IMG/VR virus record: IMGVR_UViG_3300015241_000015
Span: 17,926-81,925 of that record
Reading direction: 5' to 3' (one strand)
Source of the DNA: a virus
Length of the DNA: 64,000 nt
The notes beneath the pieces are model-generated. The model was not told the DNA's origin. It worked only from the letters and a program-made list of their open reading frames with translations, and ran no database searches. This document shows, piece after piece, positions 32,913-41,173 of the stretch (its first letter is position 1; every line of letters begins with the position of its first letter). Both the position numbers and the translations under genes were made by a program.

Positions 32913-33159
32913 TTTTCAGATCCATCCCGATAACAAATGCCCCAAATGTGGACACGAATTGCCCATGGCGAGCAGTCCTACGCACCCAGGAATGCGGCCC
33001 AAAGAAGGCGATCTGTCGATCTGCATTGGCTGTGGCGCCGGGTTGGTCTACACGGCCGACGGTCGAACCCGGCTCATGACCATCCGCGAATTGGGCGAAA
33101 GCCCCGAAGTGCGGCGGCTGCAACGTTCACTCCGCGAGTTCCGGGCGGCAGGCAACTGA
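32905..33159 (+). CDS. zinc-ribbon hypothetical protein
   Basis: An 84-aa protein with CPKCGHEL and CIGCGAGL, a classic two-knuckle ribbon, then a helical tail. Coupled to both neighbours. Function unknown. Confidence 0.8.
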   Translation: MPDFQIHPDNKCPKCGHELPMASSPTHPGMRPKEGDLSICIGCGAGLVYTADGRTRLMTIRELGESPEVRRLQRSLREFRAAGN

Positions 33160-33593
33160 TGTCCAAAGTGCTTAGCCTGACTCAACCCTGGGCTTCCCTG
33201 GTCTGCCTGGGCGCCAAAAAGATCGAAACCCGCTCCTGGCACACCAATTATCGCGGCGGACTCCTGATCCACGCCAGCAAAGCCTATCCCAAGTGGGCCA
33301 AAGAATGCGAAGAGGAAGAGCCGTTCCTGTCCGCCCTGCGCCCCGGAGGCGTCTATTGTGAGCCAGCAGCCGTCTGCGGCCAGATCATTGGTCAATGTCG
33401 ACTCGTGGATTGCATTCACACCCAGGCCGTGGCCCGCCTGAATCCACTCGAAGCCGAGTTTGGCGACTTTTCCCCGGGCCGCTATGCCTGGATACTCGAA
33501 CAGGCTTCCTTCCTGTTCCACCCAATCCCCGCCAAAGGGGCTCTGGGCTTGTGGGAGCATCCATCATTGAATTGGAGCAAGATCGACACGTAA
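33159..33593 (+). CDS. ASCH/PUA-like domain protein
   Basis: A 144-aa protein: LSLTQPWASLVCLGAKKIETRSW, then YRGGLLIHASK, and GQCRLVDC. This is the ASCH fold, which binds RNA or modified nucleosides. Start overlaps the upstream stop (TGATG). Exact ligand unknown. Confidence 0.85.
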   Translation: MSKVLSLTQPWASLVCLGAKKIETRSWHTNYRGGLLIHASKAYPKWAKECEEEEPFLSALRPGGVYCEPAAVCGQIIGQCRLVDCIHTQAVARLNPLEAEFGDFSPGRYAWILEQASFLFHPIPAKGALGLWEHPSLNWSKIDT

Positions 33594-33695
33594 TCGCTCC
33601 AGGATCGTCCGTGTTCCACGCGCTGCAAAAACTGAGGCTACGGTATGTCGGCAACGCTTAAAACGCAAATTTGGAAGGGTGGCCCCAGGGCGAAC

Positions 33696-33730
33696 AGGCC
33701 GTTTGGCGCTTGCAGATTTTGCGATATACT
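33696..33730 (+). promoter_or_regulatory. conserved promoter block, copy c
   Basis: AGGCCG-N5-CGCTTGCA, then TATACT after 10 bp. It points into the 3' end of the minus-strand mini peptide gene, so it could drive an antisense RNA. Confidence 0.5.
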
Positions 33731-33773
33731 GAAAAGGCCCCTTGCTGGATGGACACCAACAAGAGGCCTGCTG

Positions 33774-33881
33774 TCACCGCTTAAACAGCAGCAACAGCAC
33801 TACGGCAACCAACTCCGCGATCACCAGAACCAGCCCTTCGGCCGATACGGTGATCCGGAGTTTGGACGTTTTCAAGTCCAT
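33774..33881 (-). CDS. mini membrane peptide 2
   Basis: A 35-aa peptide MDLKTSKLRITVSAEG plus a hydrophobic helix ending LLLLFKR, paralogous to the peptide at 32494. Its leader on the minus strand (AAGGTTTCGTC, CGTC/GACG, then GGCCCG/CGGGTC and AAGGAGGTGGG) matches that of copy 1. Opposite orientation to copy 1. Confidence 0.75.
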   Translation of the reverse strand: MDLKTSKLRITVSAEGLVLVIAELVAVVLLLLFKR

Positions 33882-34505
33882 GGCTTACCCACCTCCTTCC
33901 AAACTGACCCGGTTTCTCGGGCCTCCCGTCCTCAGACGAAACCTTTGAGCGCCTTGAACCGGCGCGTCCGGCGACGAAATAGCCAAATCAGAAGGAGGCA
34001 AGGCCATCACACCAGGGAAAGGGCGAACAAAAGGCGTAATTCTGGAGCCGTCTGTCTGGCAACCATGGATGAATACAGCACGAAACAGCAAGTCGTTTTT
34101 AATATGGGGGCAATACCGTCACTCTCACCCCCGAAATCGCCAAAAATTAAGTCATTGAAAACAAACAGCCAAGTGCGGTCGCTCCACGGGCTGGATACAA
34201 AGAGTCATCGCAGCGGGAATGAGCCGGTTTTTGAGGCGTTTTCCACAGGGTATGACGCCGGATGTTTACGGCGAAAATTGAAGGTTTCGTATAGTACTAT
34301 GCGAGTCTTTCCAGACCGAGGCAAATTGCACCATTTCTGGTGCAATTTAGTCAAATGAAGTTTTGTAGGAGACCCCACCCGAGTTAAATTTTGCATCGGG
34401 GATTCACCCGGTCGGGATTAAGAGTTTATACGGTGAAATCGCGAAATCGCCATTTGTGGTTTTAAAATGTTTTAGGGGTACGAATTTTTCCCCGAAAAGG
34501 TGGTT
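33882..34505. other. intergenic region with perfect hairpin
   Basis: No credible gene, although one long plus-strand frame crosses terminators here. It contains the conserved leader of mini peptide 2 (about 33882-34010) and a perfect 11-bp hairpin at 34323-34348 (AAATTGCACCA, TTTC, TGGTGCAATTT). A further GGGG/CCCC stem lies just before the next gene. Confidence 0.5.
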
Positions 34506-34727
34506 ATGACTTTACATGAACTTAAGAACGAGTTGATAGGGGCTGGCGCCGAGATTTTGGAGCTTCAGCCGGGGTCAACCGTGCTCCTGGTCATCAACCG
34601 GAGGTGGGTTAGCGGGACCGCCCAAAAGGAAATCCGGGACGGCTTTGCCGCCGCCGGCGTTAAAGTGGTCATGGCTTTGGTGGCCGATGACCCGGATCAG
34701 GCCATCCGGGCTTTGAGGATCGGATGA
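34506..34727 (+). CDS. hypothetical protein
   Basis: A 73-aa alpha/beta protein, start MTLHELKNEL behind AAGGTGG; a GTG six bases upstream is possible. Head of a rightward operon to 36.8 kb. Function unknown. Confidence 0.7.
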   Translation: MTLHELKNELIGAGAEILELQPGSTVLLVINRRWVSGTAQKEIRDGFAAAGVKVVMALVADDPDQAIRALRIG

Positions 34728-34924
34728 CTTGGACCTTCCCTCATATCAACCTCTGGTGGGAGAACGCAGCGTTGTTGTTGTTCCAAACTGTCTCGGTGGT
34801 CTTTCTGTGCAGGATGATGCTTTTGGTTTCGCGGCATGAACGTGAAATGCGGAAGCACCTGAAGGAGATCGAGGAGCTGAGAGATCAGGTCAACAAGCGC
34901 TGGCCAGATTGGAAATCACTATGA
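34724..34924 (+). CDS. single-pass membrane protein
   Basis: A 66-aa protein with one membrane segment (AALLLFQTVSVVFLCRMMLLV) and a C-terminal coiled coil (MRKHLKEIEELRDQV). ATGA overlaps on both sides. Function unknown. Confidence 0.7.
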   Translation: MTWTFPHINLWWENAALLLFQTVSVVFLCRMMLLVSRHEREMRKHLKEIEELRDQVNKRWPDWKSL

Positions 34925-35496
34925 AAAAGATCATCAGCCTATTCCAGCGAAACTATGACGGTGATCGCCTCGTCCGGGATGAAGTCGTTCCTGGCGCCGA
35001 GTGGGTCATCGCGGGCGAGGGAGTGGCAACGCGAAAGTTCGATGGCGCCTGTTGCATGGTGCGCGGCGGGAAACTCTTCAAGCGGTACGACGCCAAGGCT
35101 GGCAGGATCCCGCCAGCAGGATTTGAACCCGCCCAAGACCCGGATGAAACCACCGGACACCTTCCCGGCTGGCTCCCGGTGGGCGAGGGGCCGGAGGACC
35201 GCTGGTTCCGGGCGGCGCTCAAGACTAGGATGGAACTTGAGACGGCGATAGTATCTAAACTCGAAGATGGAACCTATGAGGCTTGCGGACCCCACTTCCA
35301 GAGCAATACGGAGCAATGGCCGGAAGACGGTCTGATCACGCATGGCGCACGCAAACTGCCGGATGCCCCACGAACCTTCGTGGAATTGCGCGAGTATCTG
35401 GAAGATGGAAAGATAGAGGGCATCGTGTGGCATCACCCCGACGGCCGCATGGTGAAGATCAAGGGAAAAGATTTCGGCTTCAAGCGGAGGCGATGA
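34921..35496 (+). CDS. RNA ligase-family nucleotidyltransferase (DUF5565-like)
   Basis: A 191-aa protein. Motif I KxDG is seen as RKFDG with the nucleophile at K39; C-terminal EGIVWHHPDGRMVKIKGKDF supplies the motif IV/V region. Such ligases seal RNA breaks, for example after tRNA cleavage by host anticodon nucleases. No partner kinase (Pnkp-like) gene is visible nearby. Confidence 0.8.
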   Translation: MKKIISLFQRNYDGDRLVRDEVVPGAEWVIAGEGVATRKFDGACCMVRGGKLFKRYDAKAGRIPPAGFEPAQDPDETTGHLPGWLPVGEGPEDRWFRAALKTRMELETAIVSKLEDGTYEACGPHFQSNTEQWPEDGLITHGARKLPDAPRTFVELREYLEDGKIEGIVWHHPDGRMVKIKGKDFGFKRRR

Positions 35497-35717
35497 TGGC
35501 GAAGTGCCCCGACTGCAACAAGGACGCTTGGCTCAATGGGCGATCCGTGGCGCACCGCTTCCTCTATGGCCAAGGTAAGAACGCAGTGGAATTATGGGCG
35601 CTAGTAGCGGTCGGATATTGCTCGGCGTGCGATATTGAATTCTCGGTGGTGGGCGATGAGGAAGCCCAGGCCATTGAGGGGTATCTTAGAACTCAAGAAA
35701 TGATGGGGGAGCCGTGA
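35493..35717 (+). CDS. zinc-ribbon hypothetical protein
   Basis: A 74-aa protein: CPDCNKDAW and CSACDIEF pairs. Overlaps the ligase stop (ATGATGG). May be a ligase partner by context only. Confidence 0.75.
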   Translation: MMAKCPDCNKDAWLNGRSVAHRFLYGQGKNAVELWALVAVGYCSACDIEFSVVGDEEAQAIEGYLRTQEMMGEP

Positions 35718-36118
35718 AGCGTAGAAACTTCCTGGAACTTATGGGGTGGAGTGTGGCCGGATCTTTACTGGTCCCCTCGACCCGTGTGTATTCATTCCCC
35801 AAGGTAATCCGCCGCTATACTACTCCGGATATGTGGTGGATGACCCGCGCATGTACGGGCAATGGTTGGTTCACAACCGACAACGCCCTCTCGATTGAAG
35901 GTGCTTGCGAGATGACGGAGACCCTGCTCCGCACTCCTGATGGAAAGATTGAACGCATCCTAAAGGTCGGCGATCGGATAATCGATCACCAGCGTGACTG
36001 TCCAATTACGTTCTTGAATCTATCCCAAGACTGGATTACCAGAGCGACTTCGGACGCTCGCACGGAAGACATCTTGGCTTCGGGGCGGGTAGGGTGGTGG
36101 CTTCCGGCAGAGGAGTAA
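35714..36118 (+). CDS. twin-arginine-leader protein, tandem paralogue 1
   Basis: A 134-aa protein starting MKRRNFLELMGWSVAGSLL: RRxFL motif plus hydrophobic stretch, a Tat-type leader. The mature part is unrecognised. GTG start coupled to the upstream gene. Tat-like leaders recur in small phage proteins of unknown role. Confidence 0.75.
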   Translation: MKRRNFLELMGWSVAGSLLVPSTRVYSFPKVIRRYTTPDMWWMTRACTGNGWFTTDNALSIEGACEMTETLLRTPDGKIERILKVGDRIIDHQRDCPITFLNLSQDWITRATSDARTEDILASGRVGWWLPAEE

Positions 36119-36121
36119 AGA

Positions 36122-36448
36122 ATGAAACGTAGAAACTTCTTGCAGTGGATGACGGTAGGCGCGGCGGGGCTGGTAATCCCGAATGCCCGGGTGTGGTCGT
36201 TCCCGAAAGAGATCAAGCGCTATGACGGTTCCAACTTCGCGTCGTATGGTGGCTTTATCCGGAACGTTGATCCCCTGCCCGATTCAATCTTTGTCAACGA
36301 TCCTGCTTGGCTTATTCCAGAGAAATATCTAGGGCAAACCCCCATTGATTCTTTTTTCAAGACACGCCCCCTGATGTTTCGTTTACGAGCGACTGAATTC
36401 AAAGGAGGAACTCCGATTGAAATTTGGGATCAAGAGCCCCTGCCGTGA
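36122..36448 (+). CDS. twin-arginine-leader protein, tandem paralogue 2
   Basis: A 108-aa protein: MKRRNFLQWMTVGAAGLVI leader as in its neighbour, followed by VWSFPKEIKRY against VYSFPKVIRRY. The remaining halves diverge. Overlaps the next gene by 32 bp. Confidence 0.75.
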   Translation: MKRRNFLQWMTVGAAGLVIPNARVWSFPKEIKRYDGSNFASYGGFIRNVDPLPDSIFVNDPAWLIPEKYLGQTPIDSFFKTRPLMFRLRATEFKGGTPIEIWDQEPLP

Positions 36449-36803
36449 TTGCCCGTTTCGCAGCGACGTTCGTCCGTACATTTGCAGTGCGCGTAGAATC
36501 GCCAAGGCTCTCGCCGATGACAACAACTGGTTCGCCTGTCACGAAACTACCGGCGTAAGCGCGGGCAAACGGATAAAAGTTGAGAACCATTCTCACTGCA
36601 TGGGCGCCATGCGGGTCTTGTGGAGGTCCGGCCTCATCAATGTAGCCATGCGGTTGGCCCTGTATTTCGATCTACTGAAACGCGAAGACCTGGACACCCC
36701 AGAGCCACCCGTCTTCGGTAGCCTCGAAGAGTTTCGCTGTCATCACGATGGCGATATCTTGCCAAGCAATAAAAAAAGGGCTACGCCGAAACAGTTAGCG
36801 TAG
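36417..36803 (+). CDS. DUF6283-like Cys-rich protein (TTG start)
   Basis: A 128-aa protein with CRDCPFRSDVRPYIC, FACHETTG and HCMGAMR, matching the DUF6283 pattern, probably metal binding. TTG start behind AAAGGAGG. Function unknown. Confidence 0.8.
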   Translation: MKFGIKSPCRDCPFRSDVRPYICSARRIAKALADDNNWFACHETTGVSAGKRIKVENHSHCMGAMRVLWRSGLINVAMRLALYFDLLKREDLDTPEPPVFGSLEEFRCHHDGDILPSNKKRATPKQLA

Positions 36804-36806
36804 CCC
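36771..36806. terminator. strong bidirectional terminator
   Basis: Seven A, then GGGCTACGC, 11-nt loop, GCGTAGCCC. Serves the convergent leftward metalloprotease operon (its T tract) and perhaps the rightward genes. Confidence 0.85.
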
Positions 36807-36830
36807 CCGTCCCAGACCGGGACCGTTCCT

Positions 36831-38096
36831 TTAGTTGGTCACAAAAAATACGTCATAGGCAGTGCGTCCGACTTCCGACGCTTCGTCTCGCCGATCACGT
36901 TTTATGCCTTGATTGACCCGGGCCTTATAGCGGAACTGGTTTCCGAATTCGTCAGTCCGGCGTGATTCGCCATATGCCAGACTGAGCGAGTAAACGCCCA
37001 GTTCCGGCAGGGTATGCAACTCTTCCGGTTGGGATATCCCGTCGTGGTTTGAGTCGATCCATAGGCGTAACCGCGAGAATACCGCGTCATTCTCGTCGAT
37101 GATTCCATCTCCGTTGCCGCCCTGGTCCAGTTCGTCCCACTCGGCCAAAGCCAGAAATCCATTAGCGTGCCTAGTCTTATCCTGTGCCGCGAAATTGCTG
37201 AACAGGTCTTTGCCGCTATGCACCATGCCATCGCCTTCTGGTAAGGCAAGGAAGGCGTTATGGAAGCCAGCGGATGTCCATGAAAGTTGGATTGGACGCC
37301 CATCGCCACGAATGTCAAAGGTTACTCCGTCGGCGAAAGAAGTCATATGAAAACCTTCGCCTTCGGTGTCGATGAGGATCGGATCACAGCCATCTCCAGT
37401 GCTCAGTAATGGGTCAATATTACCTTCATTTCCGCACTTTCCCCCCCCACCGCCGCCTCCGCCGCCTCCACCTGAAGGCGGTGGGTATTGGCTGGCTACT
37501 TGCAGATCGTCGCAAAGGCTACCGTGATTGGGGGCTTCAGTTCCAATACTATCTGGGATATTACGGCCTTGGTCGTTGGGTCCAGAGATTTGGTTCATAA
37601 CAGTCTGGCCGGAGGATTGAGCGCCACCTGTTACATCCTTGAGGCCCATGCTATGGCCAATCTCGTGCATGGCAACCTTCTTGAAAATGGTGCTATATCC
37701 AACTAAGGATGTGGGGTTATAGATTGGTTTCCCATCTGCTCCGTTATTGTTGATACCAATCGTTGTACTAGCAGAGTCAACACTGCTGGATGAATTTATC
37801 GTCGTTCTGGCGCCAGCAGTCGAGCCATCAGGAGTTGTTCCGTTATTCCAGGTCCAGTCTGGAGTCTGGGAACCGGTCGCTTCAGTGAATGTGACGTTGG
37901 AACCGTTGTGGGCATTTGCGGTGTTCCATTCGTCAAACCCTTGCCGAACTTGTGTTTTCTCTGTGTCTGATAAGTTTCCAAGTGAATAGGTGTGTGTGCT
38001 TCCTTGCGCCCAATTGACTCCTGTCGTGGCGGGACAATCGGCGAAAGCGAGCACGGGAGACACACTTAGGCATAGTACTGCTATGATATTTTTCAT
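36831..38096 (-). CDS. secreted zinc metalloprotease with EF-hand C-domain
   Basis: A 421-aa protein. Signal peptide (about 1-19), a metzincin-like domain with HEIGHSMGLKD at 144-154 (HExxHxxGxxD, third ligand Asp as in snapalysin-type enzymes) and a Met-turn candidate VMNQ. A poly-Gly linker (about 208-218) leads to a C-terminal domain with EF-hand loops (NGDGIIDENDAV, DSNHDGISQPEE). It is unlike phage structural genes; probably a moron from the host pool. Confidence 0.85.
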   Translation of the reverse strand: MKNIIAVLCLSVSPVLAFADCPATTGVNWAQGSTHTYSLGNLSDTEKTQVRQGFDEWNTANAHNGSNVTFTEATGSQTPDWTWNNGTTPDGSTAGARTTINSSSSVDSASTTIGINNNGADGKPIYNPTSLVGYSTIFKKVAMHEIGHSMGLKDVTGGAQSSGQTVMNQISGPNDQGRNIPDSIGTEAPNHGSLCDDLQVASQYPPPSGGGGGGGGGGGKCGNEGNIDPLLSTGDGCDPILIDTEGEGFHMTSFADGVTFDIRGDGRPIQLSWTSAGFHNAFLALPEGDGMVHSGKDLFSNFAAQDKTRHANGFLALAEWDELDQGGNGDGIIDENDAVFSRLRLWIDSNHDGISQPEELHTLPELGVYSLSLAYGESRRTDEFGNQFRYKARVNQGIKRDRRDEASEVGRTAYDVFFVTN

Positions 38097-38111
38097 AGAT
38101 TTGTCCTCGTC

Positions 38112-38840
38112 TTATTTCGAGCAGGGGGCTGTGACGGCGGCCCGCAATTCAGTCAAGAAATTGCTCTCGTGGGTAAAGCTAGCGATGGCCGGTTGCTCGG
38201 TATCGGTTGCCCTAACCGAGTCCTGCGACCCTTTTCCCAGAGAGAATGCGCCGCCCCGGAACGCTAAATAAGTTTTGGTTTCCGGGAGATAACGCAAGAG
38301 CAAGGCGTAGCGGGTATTCAATGAGAATAAAGGAAATTCGCCCACGGTTGATGTAACAGAATGGCCGTTAACGGTAGCCCTGCCACCAGGGCGAGTGACA
38401 ATGATATTGTCACCGGGATTGATCTGTCCTTTGACTACCGACTCAACATGAAAACTGCTGTCGGTGAAGAGAAAATCTCCAGCCTCAACAATGGAACTCT
38501 CGGAGGCCGTGAATGACCCAACCACAACGGTATCGCTGTTATAGCAAGCGAAGCTAACTAGGTTGTGATCGGGATAGGATGGAGGAGGTGGGCTGTTTTT
38601 GTCCCTTTCCCCAATGAGAATAAACGTTTGGACTCTGGTGTTTACGTCTCTGCCGGCGCTTATTTCTTCGAGAATCTTCTTAGGCCCGTGGAACTCGTTA
38701 TGAATCTTGGCATGGGCGGTCTTGATGACAATGGATGAAACCGGAGTGACCGGCTTTGGTGTAATCGTCTGGATCGTGGTCTGCTGTCCAAGTGCGCACA
38801 TGGAGAGCAGTAGGACCGCGACGAGTGGGCAATATTTCAT
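38112..38840 (-). CDS. secreted hypothetical protein in protease operon
   Basis: A 242-aa protein with a signal peptide (MKYCPLVAVLLLSMCALGQ). The mature part is beta-rich. Sits 15 bp before the metalloprotease gene on the same strand, so it may be its substrate, chaperone or inhibitor. No family recognised. Confidence 0.75.
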   Translation of the reverse strand: MKYCPLVAVLLLSMCALGQQTTIQTITPKPVTPVSSIVIKTAHAKIHNEFHGPKKILEEISAGRDVNTRVQTFILIGERDKNSPPPPSYPDHNLVSFACYNSDTVVVGSFTASESSIVEAGDFLFTDSSFHVESVVKGQINPGDNIIVTRPGGRATVNGHSVTSTVGEFPLFSLNTRYALLLRYLPETKTYLAFRGGAFSLGKGSQDSVRATDTEQPAIASFTHESNFLTELRAAVTAPCSK

Positions 38841-38971
38841 CGGGACTTCCTTCCTTTGGTTCCGAGTAAGTCTTGCAGCGTTCTAATTTAAACACAAAAA
38901 TCTCTCGCTTGCAATTATCCAAGACTTGGAGTTCAATAGCACTGGTGTTTCGGTAACGGAAAGGCGCAAGA

Positions 38972-39277
38972 ATGCCGAAATTTTGGGTCAATGGGGTGGT
39001 AGCGGCGCGGGACGGTAAGCCGTATATTCAACTCTCCAATGAAAATGGCATGATCGCGCAATTGACGATGGTCGATGCCCGGGCGGTGGCCATGGATATC
39101 TTGGTGATGTGCTCGCGCTCCGAGGCCGACGCCATGCTACTGAAGTTCTTTCGCAAAAACGATTTCCCGGAAAACGCTGCCGGAGCCATGCTGGTGGACT
39201 TTCGTGACTTCCGCCACGACTTGGATATGGAGACAAGCAAAAGATTCGAGGGCGACCCCGAGGACGGGCAAATATGA
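38972..39277 (+). CDS. hypothetical protein
   Basis: A 101-aa alpha/beta protein (QLSNENGMIAQLTMVDARAVA). Upstream lies CGCTTGCAATTA, a partial copy of the promoter block, but without AGGCCG. ATGA overlap with the next gene. Confidence 0.75.
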   Translation: MPKFWVNGVVAARDGKPYIQLSNENGMIAQLTMVDARAVAMDILVMCSRSEADAMLLKFFRKNDFPENAAGAMLVDFRDFRHDLDMETSKRFEGDPEDGQI

Positions 39278-39783
39278 ACGCCCAGCAAGCACAGGTGGAC
39301 CAGAATTTGCAGGAGATCGCCGAGATTCTATTGGCGAAAGTCAAGGAAGGCATGGTGAATGACGCTGTGGTTCCGCCGACTATCTTCCTTGGCACTGCGG
39401 ACGGCAAGATCCACACCTGCTTCCTGGATTTTGGAGACGATGAAACGAAACGCACGAGCTGCCTTCAAGCCACGCAGTTGGCGCGCGAGATTCATGCCGT
39501 CACCGGTTTCTTCGTTACGGATATGTGGATGAAATGCGGGACATGTTTACCTGAAGAAACGCCGCGCCAAGCCATGGAGCGCGATGCCAGAGAGAGAGCC
39601 GGAGTCCGCATAAGCGAACTGCCCGACAAGCGCGAGGCGATCGTGGTTGTGGCTATGGGGCCAGGAGTGAAGAGTTTCACTTTGAGTTTAGAGCACTGGA
39701 AGGAAGGCTCTGTTGTGCGCTTTGGTGAGCCCATACTGTTTGACGGCGTGATCTGCGACCTGTTTCCGCCATGGTGGGATTGA
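39274..39783 (+). CDS. conserved hypothetical protein
   Basis: A 169-aa protein. N-terminal helix, central alpha/beta part with ATQLAREIHAVTGFFVTDMWMKC, strand-rich C-terminus. No function recognised. Confidence 0.75.
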   Translation: MNAQQAQVDQNLQEIAEILLAKVKEGMVNDAVVPPTIFLGTADGKIHTCFLDFGDDETKRTSCLQATQLAREIHAVTGFFVTDMWMKCGTCLPEETPRQAMERDARERAGVRISELPDKREAIVVVAMGPGVKSFTLSLEHWKEGSVVRFGEPILFDGVICDLFPPWWD

Positions 39784-39784
39784 A

Positions 39785-40060
39785 ATGAATGAGTTGGAAA
39801 AGCTTTGTATCTACTGCGAAGAGATGACAACCGATGACGACCGGGTTCTATTGCGCGATGGAGCCGCATACCATCGAGCCTGCTTCCTGCGCCAGTTCCT
39901 GGGGGGAGTCGCGCACATTGAGAGGCGTTGCTCGTGCTTCGTGGAAGGCGCCGAAGAGATCGATCCTCCTGGAGTCACCTTGCGCCAAGGGGCTATGCTG
40001 GCGCTCGAAGCCCATCAGCGGCAATTACAGGCCAGAGAACAGCGGCATAAGGACAACTGA
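39785..40060 (+). CDS. zinc-binding hypothetical protein
   Basis: A 91-aa protein: CIYCEEMTTDDDRV, H and C in YHRACF, then R-R-C-S-C. LIM- or ribbon-like spacing. Helical tail. Function unknown. Confidence 0.7.
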   Translation: MNELEKLCIYCEEMTTDDDRVLLRDGAAYHRACFLRQFLGGVAHIERRCSCFVEGAEEIDPPGVTLRQGAMLALEAHQRQLQAREQRHKDN

Positions 40061-40061
40061 C

Positions 40062-40490
40062 ATGGGAATCGGCAGTTACATCTTGGACGATCAAGGCAAT
40101 CCGGTCATTGAGGCGAATCTCGACAAGTGGGCACGGTGGTTTGAACGCCTGGAGAATAGGGTATTGCGATCCGACCATGTCGGCGAGGTTCACGTATCCA
40201 CAGTATTCCTAGGGGTAGATCACTCTTTTTCATCTGCCCCTAAGCCGATCCTATGGGAGACCATGATCTTTGGCGGTCACTACGACCAGCGCCAATGGCG
40301 TTACGATAGCCGCGAGGCCGCTGAAAAAGGCCACCGGAAAGCGCTGAAGCTAGTAACGGATCGGGCCAAGAAAATATCAGAAGCAGTTAGAGTCATTGAA
40401 ACGGCGGCCAAGCGTGTGGGGATAGAGGATCCCCACGTAGTCGTTGTAGATCCGAGAGAGAAGAAAGATAGAAAGGTAAGACCAAAATGA
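40062..40490 (+). CDS. conserved phage hypothetical protein
   Basis: A 142-aa protein: WARWFERLENRVLRSDHVGEVHVSTVFLGVDHSF, then ETMIFGG and an AAEKGHRKAL helix. A frequent phage family without known function. ATGA overlap with the VWA gene. Confidence 0.8.
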   Translation: MGIGSYILDDQGNPVIEANLDKWARWFERLENRVLRSDHVGEVHVSTVFLGVDHSFSSAPKPILWETMIFGGHYDQRQWRYDSREAAEKGHRKALKLVTDRAKKISEAVRVIETAAKRVGIEDPHVVVVDPREKKDRKVRPK

Positions 40491-41155
40491 AAACAGGACT
40501 CACGCAATTCACGCTCGTACTCGATCGTAGCGGTTCGATGGAATCAATCAAGGATGCCACCATCGCCGGGGTCAACGAGTTCATCCTGGCGCAAAAGCAT
40601 GTGCCAAGCGAAGCCAATATTTACGCCGTCAAATTCGACACTGAATACGAAATAATTTACGAAGGCTCTCTTGGGGCGATGCCACTGCTCGACGGCAACA
40701 GTTATCAGCCACGCGCCAACACCGCTCTCCATGACGCCATAGGCCGAGCCATCACCCACACGGGGCAGACGCTGGCGAGCCAACCGGAGCAGGAGCGGGC
40801 GGAGAAAGTGATTTTTGCCATCATGACCGACGGACTGGAAAACGCCTCACGCGAGTATGACCGCGAGAAGATCGCACAGATGGTTAAGCTCCAGCGGGAA
40901 ATCTACAAATGGGAATTCCTCTATCTGGGCGCGAACCAGGATGCGGTGCTGGTGGGAGAGCAGTTGAATATTCCGAGATCGCACTCTGTAACCTACGCTG
41001 CGGCGCCAGCAAATGTCATGTCTGTTATACGCGGCATGTCGGCCAATGCCCAGATGTATCGCCAGGGGGTAGGTGGAGCAAGGGCGATGGCGTTCACCAA
41101 TGAACAGCGCAACGAGGCTGTCATCGCAGACGATGTGCGAGAAGCCGCGAAGTAA
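40487..41155 (+). CDS. von Willebrand factor A domain protein
   Basis: A 222-aa protein that is essentially one VWA domain: MIDAS motif DRSGSM (D13, S15, S17), a later NTALHDAI threonine and MTDGLENA aspartate. It should bind a divalent metal and a protein partner. It ends 18 bp before the Cas12-like gene, but such VWA genes also occur alone in phages. Confidence 0.85.
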   Translation: MKTGLTQFTLVLDRSGSMESIKDATIAGVNEFILAQKHVPSEANIYAVKFDTEYEIIYEGSLGAMPLLDGNSYQPRANTALHDAIGRAITHTGQTLASQPEQERAEKVIFAIMTDGLENASREYDREKIAQMVKLQREIYKWEFLYLGANQDAVLVGEQLNIPRSHSVTYAAAPANVMSVIRGMSANAQMYRQGVGGARAMAFTNEQRNEAVIADDVREAAK

Positions 41156-41173
41156 GAGGAGAGATAAATCAAG

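Noticed and set aside
33645-34358. 237-codon plus frame
   Set aside because: It crosses a terminator, the mini peptide 2 cassette and strong hairpins, and its composition is not protein-like.
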